A DNA stretch of 64,000 nucleotides from Ascidiaceihabitans donghaensis. GTDB taxonomy: Bacteria > Pseudomonadota > Alphaproteobacteria > Rhodobacterales > Rhodobacteraceae. The notes below the pieces were generated by a model. It had not been told where the DNA came from, made no database searches, and saw only the letters and a list, made by a program, of their open reading frames with translations. Positions 11,414 to 19,437 of this stretch are shown piece by piece (within the stretch, counting starts at the first letter, position 1; each line of letters opens with the position of its first letter). A program made the translations under genes and the position numbers. The stretch lies in NCBI RefSeq assembly GCF_900302465.1, contig NZ_OMOR01000002.1, positions 62,001 through 126,000 on the forward strand, read 5' to 3'.

Positions 11414-11944
11414 ATGTCTTCGCATGAAATGAAGCGCCAAAGCGTAATCCAGGGCGAATGTTACGTCACAAACGATCCGTTTGTTCAATATGCAACGGTT
11501 CTTGGGTCGTGCATTGCCGTATGCTTGTACGAACCCGACGCTATGGTGGGTGGCATGAACCATTTCTTGCTGCCTGGCAGTTTGGAAGACGCGACAGGGG
11601 ACATGAAATACGGCGTGTATTCAATGGAGTTGTTGATCAACGGGTTGCTAAAACTTGGTGCTGATCGTTTCAAACTTGAAGCCAAGATTTTTGGAGGAAG
11701 CCATATCAGTGCTTCCTCACATCAGATTGGGCTAAAAAACCAGATATTCACTAAAGAATTCCTGTGCCGGGAAGGAATCCCTTGCATTGCCGAAAATCTT
11801 GGGGGGCCTTACGCGCGGAAATTGCAGTTTATTCCAACCACCGGAAAGGTGCGCCACTTGCTGATCCCGGCCAACGAATCCCCCAAAGACGAAGCGGTCA
11901 AACCCATCACGCAGGGCGGAATTTCCTCGGTTGAGCTATTTTAA
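11414..11944 (+). CDS. cheD: Chemoreceptor glutamine deamidase CheD
   Basis: CheD deamidates specific Gln residues of chemoreceptors and in some bacteria interacts with CheC or CheY-P. The 176-residue protein has the catalytic Cys33 in VLGSCIAV, His50 in GGMNHF, and the IFGGSHI segment, all in CheD order. ATG 11414 is preferred because GTGAAGAAC immediately precedes it; an in-frame GTG at 11405 is possible. It lies 96 bases after cheR and may share its transcript. Confidence 0.93.
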   Translation: MSSHEMKRQSVIQGECYVTNDPFVQYATVLGSCIAVCLYEPDAMVGGMNHFLLPGSLEDATGDMKYGVYSMELLINGLLKLGADRFKLEAKIFGGSHISASSHQIGLKNQIFTKEFLCREGIPCIAENLGGPYARKLQFIPTTGKVRHLLIPANESPKDEAVKPITQGGISSVELF

Positions 11945-12242
11945 GAAAAGGAAGGCTTGATAGGGGGGCGCTGAAAGCTGTTTTGCACTCAGCTGTTGTG
12001 TCGAACACCGCTATGTTCAGCCCCGTGTGGCATGGCGCATTCTTTTCTAGATTTGAAAACCAGTCGCGTTTGGAAAATCCTATCTGTCCCATAAATCGAC
12101 AATTAATTTGAGTTGTTGAGATCCTACATTTCAGAAAACGCAAAATGCGTTTTCGAGTTCCTGTGTTTGAGGAATATGGTTTGTGGCCTGTCCCCCCGAT
12201 GTGACAAGACCAGCCTAACCCAGACAACGCATGGAGCAGACT
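11945..12242. other. 298-base intergenic region between cheD and the HpsN-like gene
   Basis: No coding frame with recognisable content is seen on either strand. It holds the 21-base palindrome at 12134-12154 and the ribosome site GGAG at 12234-12237. It probably carries the cheD terminator and the promoter of the sulfonate operon, but no clear -35/-10 pair was assigned. Confidence 0.5.
12134..12154. promoter_or_regulatory. 21-base palindrome upstream of the sulfonate operon
   Basis: Arms GAAAACGCA and TGCGTTTTC are perfect inverse complements around a central AAA. The site is 88 bases upstream of the start at 12243. It may be an operator. Alternatively, because one arm is A-rich and the other T-rich, it may be a short bidirectional terminator after cheD. 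The sequence alone does not decide. Confidence 0.5.
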
Positions 12243-13550
12243 ATGGCCCGCGACTATTTGAAGAAAGCCACCATGACGGCCCAATCGGGGTCTGACGAAG
12301 TGCGCGAAACCGTCATGAATATTCTTGCGGATATTGAGGCAGGCGGCGATGAGGCCGCATTGAAATATGCAGCTAAGTTCGACAATTACGAAGGCCCGGT
12401 CCTGTTAAGTGCTGATGAAATTGCCGCGGCCTCTGCCAAAGTGCCACAAAAGCTAAAAGACGACATCGCGTTTGCGCATAGCAATGTGCAACGGTTTGCG
12501 GAATTGCAAAAATCCACCATGACAGATGTGGAAACCGAAATCGTCCCCGGTTTGATTGCCGGACAAAAGGCGATCCCGGTGCGCGCGGCGGGCTGCTATG
12601 TGCCGGGCGGGCGTTACAGCCACATCGCCTCCGCAATTATGACGGTGACCACGGCCAAAGTCGCGGGTTGCGAAAACATCGTTGCGTGTTCCCCACCCCG
12701 CCCCAATGAAGGCATCGCACCCGCGATTATCTACGCAGCCCATTTGGCGGGCGCCACGCAAATTTTGTCGATGGGGGGCGTGCAAGGCATCGCGGCCATG
12801 ACCTTTGGATTGTTTGGCCTGCCCAAAGCGGACATCCTTGTGGGCCCGGGCAACCAATTCGTGGCCGAAGCCAAGCGTTTTCTTTTTGGACGTGTGGGCA
12901 TTGATATGGTTGCGGGTCCAACCGATAGCCTGATTTTGGCAGATGCCACAGCTGACGCGCATATCGTGGCAACGGATTTGGTGTCTCAGGCGGAACACGG
13001 ATACAATTCGCCAGTTTGGTTGGTGACGGATGACCGCGCGTTGGCCGAAAAAGTGATGGGCATGGTCCCGGACATGATCGCCGATTTGCCAGAGTTGAAC
13101 CGCATGAACGCAGAAGCGGCTTGGCGCGACTATGCCGAAGTTATCCTGTGCGCAGACCGTGAAGAAATGGCCGCCTGTTCCGATGACTACGCGCCAGAGC
13201 ACCTGACCGTTCAGGCCGAAGATCTCGATTGGTGGTTGGATCGCCTACAATGCTACGGATCGCTGTTCTTGGGCGAAGAAACCACTGTGTCTTATGGCGA
13301 CAAGGCCTCTGGCACGAACCACGTTTTGCCGACCTCAAGCTCTGCCAAATACACCGGCGGGCTAAGCGTGCACAAATACATGAAGATCGTCACATGGCAG
13401 CGCGGCACCCAAGAAGGCACCAAGGATGTGGCCATCGCAACGGCCCGAATTTCGCGCCTTGAGGGGATGGAAGGCCACGCCCGCGCCGCGGATGTGCGTC
13501 TGGCCAAATACTTCCCCGGCGAAAACTTCGACCTGACGGCGGCAGAGTAA
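12243..13550 (+). CDS. HisD-family dehydrogenase, probable sulfopropanediol 3-dehydrogenase (HpsN-like)
   Basis: A 435-residue member of the zinc-dependent histidinol dehydrogenase family. The Zn ligands and catalytic pair are visible: Gln249 and His252 in SQAEHG, Glu319-His320 in APEHL, Asp353 in YGDKASGTNH, and His412 in EGMEGH. The next two genes encode sulfopyruvate decarboxylase rather than histidine enzymes, so oxidation of 2,3-dihydroxypropane-1-sulfonate to sulfolactate (HpsN role) is the likelier function; true HisD remains possible. The ATG at 12243 is chosen over 12231 because GGAG lies at the right distance. The palindrome at 12134-12154 lies upstream. Confidence 0.75.
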   Translation: MARDYLKKATMTAQSGSDEVRETVMNILADIEAGGDEAALKYAAKFDNYEGPVLLSADEIAAASAKVPQKLKDDIAFAHSNVQRFAELQKSTMTDVETEIVPGLIAGQKAIPVRAAGCYVPGGRYSHIASAIMTVTTAKVAGCENIVACSPPRPNEGIAPAIIYAAHLAGATQILSMGGVQGIAAMTFGLFGLPKADILVGPGNQFVAEAKRFLFGRVGIDMVAGPTDSLILADATADAHIVATDLVSQAEHGYNSPVWLVTDDRALAEKVMGMVPDMIADLPELNRMNAEAAWRDYAEVILCADREEMAACSDDYAPEHLTVQAEDLDWWLDRLQCYGSLFLGEETTVSYGDKASGTNHVLPTSSSAKYTGGLSVHKYMKIVTWQRGTQEGTKDVAIATARISRLEGMEGHARAADVRLAKYFPGENFDLTAAE

Positions 13551-13600
13551 ACTCTGTCTGCCAACTTCCATTTTCACCCCGCACACGAGGAGTAACTCAC

Positions 13601-14107
13601 GTGTCTATCAGTTCCAAAATCGTGGATGATTTCGTCGCCAATGGCGTCGAATTTGTCACGACCGTGCCTTGCAAACAGCTGGCTGGCGTTATCGACGAAG
13701 TCGACGCGCGCCCCGAGATTTTCCACATCCCCTCCAACAAAGAAGACGAGGGCATGGGGTTGTGCGCAGGTGCCTTCATGGGCGGCAAACGCCCTGCCAT
13801 CATCATGCAGAACACGGCGATTGGTGTCACGATCAACACGCTGGCGACGCTGACACAGTATTATCGCATGCCTTTGCCGATGCTGATTTCCTATCGCGGT
13901 GAATTGCGCGAACCTGTGGCCTGCCAAGTTGAAATGGCAGTCCATACCAAGGCGCTGCTAAACCAGATGAACATCCCCACGTACCACTTCCACAAGGAAA
14001 GTGACGCGGACGAATTGGATGCGATCCTGAAATACACCTTCATGTGCAACAAACCTGTGGCGATCCTGACGGATGCGTCCTTTTGGGGAGGCTACGGCGA
14101 CCAATGA
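13601..14107 (+). CDS. comD: Sulfopyruvate decarboxylase, alpha subunit
   Basis: ComD and ComE form a thiamine-diphosphate enzyme that converts 3-sulfopyruvate to sulfoacetaldehyde and CO2. This 168-residue chain has the N-terminal ThDP-enzyme features (FVTTVPCKQLAGVID, IPSNKEDEGMGLCAGA with the cofactor-activating Glu, and IIMQNTAIG). Length matches split ComD rather than the fused phosphonopyruvate decarboxylases of about 380 residues. It begins with GTG 8 bases after GGAG and overlaps comE by 4 bases. Phosphonopyruvate decarboxylase activity cannot be excluded. Confidence 0.85.
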   Translation: MSISSKIVDDFVANGVEFVTTVPCKQLAGVIDEVDARPEIFHIPSNKEDEGMGLCAGAFMGGKRPAIIMQNTAIGVTINTLATLTQYYRMPLPMLISYRGELREPVACQVEMAVHTKALLNQMNIPTYHFHKESDADELDAILKYTFMCNKPVAILTDASFWGGYGDQ

Positions 14108-14658
14108 TCCGTTCTGAAATCCTGCGCGAGATCGCGCCTATCCTTCGTGACCAACTGGTCGTTTGCAACATCGGTCTGCCCAGCCAAGAGCTGCATATGA
14201 TCGACGACAATGCGAAAAACTTCTACATGCTTGGGACCATGGGGTTGTCGTCCTCCATCGGCCTTGGACTGGCTTTGGCGCAAGACAAAACCGTTATCTC
14301 CATCGACGGCGACGGATCGGTCCTGACCAACCTTGGCACGTTGCCAACCATCGCCAACAACGTGGCCGACAACTACATTCTGATGATCATCGACAACGGA
14401 TCATATGGGTCTACGGGCGATCAGCCGACCTATGCTGGCAAGAAAACCAAGCTGGAAAATGTCGCCGCCGCCTGTGGCTGCGAAAACGTCGTGACCGTGC
14501 AAGACGTGGACGCTGGCAAAGCGTTGCAAGCAGCCATCCACAGCAAGAAAATGACGATCATCGTGGTGAAATGCGACAGCGGCAACATCAAGCTGCCCGT
14601 GATCACCATGGACCCGGTTGTGATCCGCGACCGTTTTATGAAAGCCGTCGCAAGCTAA
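14104..14658 (+). CDS. comE: Sulfopyruvate decarboxylase, beta subunit
   Basis: This 184-residue C-terminal ThDP-binding half carries GTMGLSSSIGLGLALAQ and the ThDP/Mg motif starting GDGSVLTNLG at residue 69 and running to IIDNGSYGSTGDQ. Its ATG overlaps the comD stop, so the subunits are made together. In marine bacteria ComDE links sulfolactate and DHPS breakdown to sulfoacetaldehyde, which Xsc or a reductase then uses. No xsc is in this window. Confidence 0.86.
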   Translation: MIRSEILREIAPILRDQLVVCNIGLPSQELHMIDDNAKNFYMLGTMGLSSSIGLGLALAQDKTVISIDGDGSVLTNLGTLPTIANNVADNYILMIIDNGSYGSTGDQPTYAGKKTKLENVAAACGCENVVTVQDVDAGKALQAAIHSKKMTIIVVKCDSGNIKLPVITMDPVVIRDRFMKAVAS

Positions 14659-14661
14659 GGT

Positions 14662-14985
14662 TTAGGGTGCGCGGGGAAACCTTCGCGCACCTGACCCCGC
14701 GAACTCGACCAGAGTATGGTCGCAGCCGATCAGGGCCGTTTCGATCAACTCGGCGATAAGCACCCAATCCCCGCCCGCAAGTCCGGCCCCGATCATCGGG
14801 TAACCTATGCGACTGTTTGGAAAACGGGTGGCAATGTCTTCAAAGCAGGATTTGATCGCATCGTTATCTGCTTTGCGCCCGCGAATGCTTCGGGGAACGT
14901 TGCTGCGATACCTTTTGCAATACCCGCTCCCATCGTGTGAAAGCAATTGCAGCCATGCACAATAACATCACCACATTTTTTTATA
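14662..14985 (-). pseudogene. Macro-domain (ADP-ribose binding) protein remnant, deleted and frameshifted
   Basis: Two frames together give a macro domain. The first part, about 14981-14890, reads IKKCGDVIVHGCNCFHTMGA and then GIAKGIAATFPEAF, the macro-domain N-terminal signature. A different frame, about 14905-14662, reads GRKADNDAIKSCFEDIATRF, then RIGYPMIGAGLAGGDW and GCDHTLVEFA, the C-terminal half. The 40 or so residues usually between them are missing and the frame shifts at that point, so an internal deletion destroyed the gene. The 5' end also appears lost, since homology begins inside the last codons of the opposing-frame alcohol dehydrogenase on the same strand. Confidence 0.8.
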
Positions 14986-16125
14986 GAGGGCCACAATTTC
15001 GTCTTCGCTGGGCACACGCGGGTTGTTCTGTGGTGAACCTGACGCCAACGCTTGGCGTGCCATCAAATGCAACATGTCATCGTCTGCCTCATGGCCCAAC
15101 TGGCTGGGTGAAGGCACTTTCAAATCCGCGTTCAGCGCTTTTAAGGAACGCACCAGTTTGTCGCATGCGGTGGCGTCTGAATCTGACGCTTCGGCGAACC
15201 CCATAACGCGTGCGGCTTCGGCGTAGCGGGCCGGGGCGGCCTGTACCGAAAACGCAGTCACCACAGGCAAAAGCATGGCGTTGCTGAGCCCATGGGCCAC
15301 ATGAAAATGCGCACCGATAGGACGGCTCATGCCATGAACCAGTGCAACAGAGGCATTTGAAAACGCCATGCCCGCCTGTGATGCTGCCAGCATCAACGCC
15401 TCGCGCGCAGTGGCGTTTGTCGGGTCATTGCACGCGGTGCGTAGTTGGGTTGCGATCAGCGGCATCGCGGACAGGGCGAAGGCGTCGGTGTAGGCATGGG
15501 CGCGTTTGCTGACATAGGCTTCAAGTGCATGGGTGAGGCTGTCGATGCCTGTGTCTGCGGTGATGCGTGCGGGTTTGGTGGTGGTAAATTGCCAGTCGAT
15601 TAATGCCGCTGTGCCCACGCACGCCAGTCCCGACAGGTTGTACTTTTCAGGGGCGCCAGTGTCCGTGATTACACACCACCGCGTCAGTTCTGATCCGGTG
15701 CCGCCAGTGGTTGGCACGCAGATCACGGGCAAACCGCAACGGTCAATTTGCCTTGGCGCTTTGTAGTCGCGCACATGGCCCGGGTTGACCGACATAAAGG
15801 AAATCGCCTTGGCTGTGTCCATTGGACTGCCGCCGCCAAACCCGATGATACAATCGTAATCGCCCGCGTTCAGGGCCGCGATCCCCGCGTCAACGCAGGT
15901 GTCGGTCGGATCCTCGATCACCCCGTCAAACAGCCCGTACGGCAGATTTGCGGCATCAAGTATGTCACAGAGCCTTTGCACATGGCCAAGTGAAACCAAC
16001 CCTTTGTCCGTGATGATCAAAGGGCGTGACACAGCCATTTGCATCATCACCTCTGGCAGTTCCTGCACGACCCCACCGCCGATGCGGATGATGCGGGGGG
16101 ATTGGATACGGACGAAGGTTTGCAT
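14968..16125 (-). CDS. Iron-containing alcohol dehydrogenase
   Basis: A 385-residue group III (Fe-type) alcohol dehydrogenase. It has the NAD-binding GFGGGSPMDTAKAI, the PTTGGTGSELTRWCVITD signature, and iron-ligand histidines in DSLTHALEAYV and HGMSRPIGAHFHVAHG. ATG 16125 (MQTFVRIQSPRII) is chosen because the longer frame has no family resemblance. It converges on the comDE operon. One plausible role is reduction of sulfoacetaldehyde to isethionate or oxidation of a sulfonated alcohol, but the sequence alone supports only a generic alcohol/aldehyde oxidoreductase. Confidence 0.88.
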   Translation of the reverse strand: MQTFVRIQSPRIIRIGGGVVQELPEVMMQMAVSRPLIITDKGLVSLGHVQRLCDILDAANLPYGLFDGVIEDPTDTCVDAGIAALNAGDYDCIIGFGGGSPMDTAKAISFMSVNPGHVRDYKAPRQIDRCGLPVICVPTTGGTGSELTRWCVITDTGAPEKYNLSGLACVGTAALIDWQFTTTKPARITADTGIDSLTHALEAYVSKRAHAYTDAFALSAMPLIATQLRTACNDPTNATAREALMLAASQAGMAFSNASVALVHGMSRPIGAHFHVAHGLSNAMLLPVVTAFSVQAAPARYAEAARVMGFAEASDSDATACDKLVRSLKALNADLKVPSPSQLGHEADDDMLHLMARQALASGSPQNNPRVPSEDEIVALYKKMW

Positions 16126-16201
16126 GGTAAGTGTCGCTTTGGCTTGGGTCTGGTTTGATGCCCAAAGGGACGATTGTGCCGCCCCTTTGATGCAGTTTGG
16201 A

Positions 16202-16591
16202 TCAGTCGATGAAGATGACGTCGCCGTCAGCAGGATCATTCAACACGGCGCGTCCTGTGACACCATCGTGAACAAGATAGCATCCGTTGACAGCAAAGGA
16301 TTCTTTGTAGTGCGGTTTGCCGTCCGTATATGTCACCTTTTCCAGCCGTAGCCATTTGGGGGCTGAATCCCCGGTCACATATTCGATTTTGGCGGTCTCG
16401 CCGTTGACGATCACCAATGCTTTGTCGCCCAGTTCTTCGTCTTTTGAGGCCGTGAAGCCGTAGGACCAGACATTCGCTGACTTATTGTAAATGTGGCGGG
16501 TGCAGTCGGCAAAGGCCGCACCTGAAAGCAGTGACAGGGCAAGAAATGCAGTGCCGGATAATGCCGGCACAGTGCGAATCATAAATTTCAT
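16202..16591 (-). CDS. Small secreted protein of unknown function
   Basis: A 129-residue protein with a clear Sec signal peptide (MKFMIRTVPALSGTAFLALS followed by LLSGAAFA, cleavage likely after AFA). The mature domain of about 100 residues is probably beta-rich and has only two cysteines (ADCTRHIYNK and VNGCYLVHDG), which could form one disulfide in the periplasm. No enzymatic motif is visible. It stands between glnD and the alcohol dehydrogenase with its own ribosome site (AGGAGAA just upstream), so it is likely expressed alone. Confidence 0.75.
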   Translation of the reverse strand: MKFMIRTVPALSGTAFLALSLLSGAAFADCTRHIYNKSANVWSYGFTASKDEELGDKALVIVNGETAKIEYVTGDSAPKWLRLEKVTYTDGKPHYKESFAVNGCYLVHDGVTGRAVLNDPADGDVIFID

Positions 16592-16668
16592 AAAATTGTT
16601 CTCCTATAAGGCAGAACAGTACCTGCGCCTTCCAAATTGAACAGGAAAAAAGCAGTTTGCGGCGTGGA

Positions 16669-19407
16669 TCACTCTGCCGCGCGTTCCACCCCTTCGGCAA
16701 TCGCTGTGCGCAAACGCTTTTCTAACGTGCGTTGTTTGTTTTCGGAATGGTATTTCAGCCCGAACATATCCTTCACGTAAAACGTATCGACCGCCTGTTC
16801 GCCATAAGTCGCGATCACAGCGTTGGCGATATAGACGTTTGACGCCGCCAGACTGCGGGTCAGGTCATGCAACAATCCGGGGCGGTCGCGGGTGTCGACT
16901 TCGATGATTGTATAAATCTCTGACCCTTCGTTGTCGAAGCTGATGTGCGTGGGCACGCGAAATGCCTTTTCGCGCTTTTTCACTTTGTCGCGGTCCACGA
17001 TGGCGTCGCGTGTCACCACTTCGCCAGCCAAAGTGCGTTCAATCATTTTACGCAAGCGGGGCAGGCGGGCCGCGTCATAGGGTTGACCCTCTGCATCCTG
17101 AATCCAGAACGCATCTGTCACAAATCCGTCTTTGGTTGTGTAGCTGCGTGCATCGACAACATTGGCCCCCACAAGCGCCAAAGCACCGGTCAGACGTGCA
17201 AAGATGCCGGGGTGGTCGTGCATGACAAAACAAGCCCGCGTTGCGTCGCGGTCTTCGTCGGGATGCAGATCCATCAAGATCTCGTCGTTTGTCATGTTGC
17301 GCAGTAGCCCTGCAAACACCACATGCGCTGTCAGGTGCAATCCTTGCCAGTATGGGTCGTAATGTCGTGCTGTTTCGGCTTGTAAATCTTTGCGGGGCCA
17401 GTCGTGTAGCGCCGATCGCAATGCTTTTTTGGCCTCGGCGCCGCGGTTCTCGCGGTTTAGGGCCTCCATCCCGTTTTCAAGCGCGTTTTCGGTCTGGCGG
17501 TAAAGCGCCCGGATCAGAACCGCCTTCCAGTTGTTCCAGGTGTCGGGCCCAACGCCGCGAATGTCACAGACTGTCAGCACGCAAAGCAGCCCAAGCCGTT
17601 CTACTGTTTTTACTGCTTTGGCAAAGTCGCGTACGGTGCGCGGGTCAGCGATGTCGCGCTTTTGGGCCATATCGGACATGAGCAAATGGTAGCGCACCAG
17701 CCATTCGACAGTGTCCACGTCTTCTTGTTTCAGGCCAAGGCGGGGGGCTACCTTGCGCACGATTTGGGCGCCCAGGATAGAATGATCTTCGGGGCGTCCT
17801 TTGCCGATATCATGCAGCAGCATTGCCACATAAAGCACTTTGCGGTTCACGCCCTGCTCAAGGATGGACGAGGCCACAGGCAGCTCTTCTTCCAGCTCTC
17901 CGCGTTCGATCATCGCAAGGTTGGCGATGCATTGGATTGTGTGTTCGTCCACTGTGTAGCTGTGGTACATGTTGAATTGCATCATCGCCACGATGTGTTC
18001 GAATTCCGGGATGAAAGCGGCAAGTACGCCCAATTCGTTCATGCGCCGCAATGCGCGTTCGGGGTTGCCGTGCTTAAGCATCAGATCAAGGAAAATACGC
18101 CGTGCTTCAGGCGTGTTGCGCATGTCGTCATCGATCAGGTCCAGATTGGATTTGACCAACCGCATCGCATCAGGATGGATCAGCATACCTGTGCGCAGGG
18201 CTTCTTCAAAAATGCGCAACAGGTTGATCTTGTTCGACAAGAATTCATCTTCGCGGGCGATGGCCAAGCGGTTGTGAATAACCTCGTACCCGGTTTTGAC
18301 CTTGGGTTTACGTTTGAAAATACGTTCAAGCAGAGGTTCGGCTTTGACGTGCATGGCTTCGAGTTTGGTCAGGAAAATGCGGGTCAGATCGCCTACTTCG
18401 GTGGCATGAATAAAGAAGGCTTGCATAAAGACTTCGACGCCACGCCGCCCGCCGGTGTCTTTGTACCCCATGGCTTCGGCGACCATCACCTGCATATCGA
18501 ATGTCAGTTGTTCGGTGGCGCGGTTGGTCAGCAAATGCAGATGGCTGCGGACCGCCCAAAGAAAATCTTCTGCGGCCACAAAGCCTTTGAATTCGTCTTG
18601 CGTAAATACGTTTTTGGACACCAGATCGGCCGCGTCCTGAACCCCGTGGATGTGTTTGGCGATCCAGAACAAAGACTGCAAATCGCGCAAACCGCCTTTG
18701 CCTTCTTTTACATTGGGCTCAACCACATAGCGCTGCCCTTGCTTTTCATGCCGTTTGTCGCGCTCGGCCAATTTGGCTTCGATGAACTTTGGGCCAGCGG
18801 CCGCCGTAAACAGATCGGCCCACAGCTTACTTTCCAGATCGTCTGCCAGACCCGCGTCCCCAATCACAAAACGATGTTCCAGCATGGCGGTGCAAATGGT
18901 TGCATCTTCTGATCCCAAGCGGATGCAATCGGTGATCGTGCGGCTTGAATGGCCAACTTTAAGCTTCAGGTCCCACAGCAGATACAACATGTTTTCGATG
19001 GTTGTCTCTGCCCAGGCGGTCATTTTGTAGGGCGTAAGAAACAACAAATCGACGTCGGAAAACGGGGCCATTTCACCGCGCCCATACCCGCCCACGGCAA
19101 TCACGGACAAGCGTTCCCCCGATGTCGGGTTCGGGTTGGGGTTCATGTGGCCTGCAATGTCAAAAGCCGCCGCCACAAGCTGATCCGTCAGGTATGTGTA
19201 GCTGCGGGTCAGGGGGCGGGCCGCAAAGGGTTTGTTTTGGAACGCGGCCTTGATGGCAGCGCGGGCCTGCTTTTGGGTGTCTTGCAGCCAAGCCAGCATT
19301 GTGGCCCGCAGGTCTTTGGTTTGCAGGGCCGCGCTTAGCGTTGCCTGAAACGCTGCCTGATTGAATATCGTGTCTGCAGGGCAGATCAAATCCGTAGATG
19401 GGTTCAT
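16669..19407 (-). CDS. glnD: [Protein-PII] uridylyltransferase / uridylyl-removing enzyme
   Basis: GlnD is the glutamine sensor that uridylylates and deuridylylates PII proteins, controlling nitrogen assimilation. The 912 residues show the nucleotidyltransferase motif GGYGRGEMAPFSDVDLLFL (about 105-125), the HD phosphohydrolase core LLHDIGKGRPEDHS in the middle, and two C-terminal ACT domains (HPGIFARLTGALALVGANVV and DRPGLLHDLTRSLAASNVYI) that bind glutamine. Length and domain order are complete. It is monocistronic as far as seen. Confidence 0.97.
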   Translation of the reverse strand: MNPSTDLICPADTIFNQAAFQATLSAALQTKDLRATMLAWLQDTQKQARAAIKAAFQNKPFAARPLTRSYTYLTDQLVAAAFDIAGHMNPNPNPTSGERLSVIAVGGYGRGEMAPFSDVDLLFLTPYKMTAWAETTIENMLYLLWDLKLKVGHSSRTITDCIRLGSEDATICTAMLEHRFVIGDAGLADDLESKLWADLFTAAAGPKFIEAKLAERDKRHEKQGQRYVVEPNVKEGKGGLRDLQSLFWIAKHIHGVQDAADLVSKNVFTQDEFKGFVAAEDFLWAVRSHLHLLTNRATEQLTFDMQVMVAEAMGYKDTGGRRGVEVFMQAFFIHATEVGDLTRIFLTKLEAMHVKAEPLLERIFKRKPKVKTGYEVIHNRLAIAREDEFLSNKINLLRIFEEALRTGMLIHPDAMRLVKSNLDLIDDDMRNTPEARRIFLDLMLKHGNPERALRRMNELGVLAAFIPEFEHIVAMMQFNMYHSYTVDEHTIQCIANLAMIERGELEEELPVASSILEQGVNRKVLYVAMLLHDIGKGRPEDHSILGAQIVRKVAPRLGLKQEDVDTVEWLVRYHLLMSDMAQKRDIADPRTVRDFAKAVKTVERLGLLCVLTVCDIRGVGPDTWNNWKAVLIRALYRQTENALENGMEALNRENRGAEAKKALRSALHDWPRKDLQAETARHYDPYWQGLHLTAHVVFAGLLRNMTNDEILMDLHPDEDRDATRACFVMHDHPGIFARLTGALALVGANVVDARSYTTKDGFVTDAFWIQDAEGQPYDAARLPRLRKMIERTLAGEVVTRDAIVDRDKVKKREKAFRVPTHISFDNEGSEIYTIIEVDTRDRPGLLHDLTRSLAASNVYIANAVIATYGEQAVDTFYVKDMFGLKYHSENKQRTLEKRLRTAIAEGVERAAE

Positions 19408-19437
19408 AAATGATCTGCCCTGAAGAAATGTACCGAC

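Noticed and set aside
14666-14691. 8-base-stem hairpin after comE as a terminator
   Set aside because: Stem GGTGCGCG/CGCGCACC is real but has no T-run on either side and lies in the macro-domain remnant, so terminator function is not supported.
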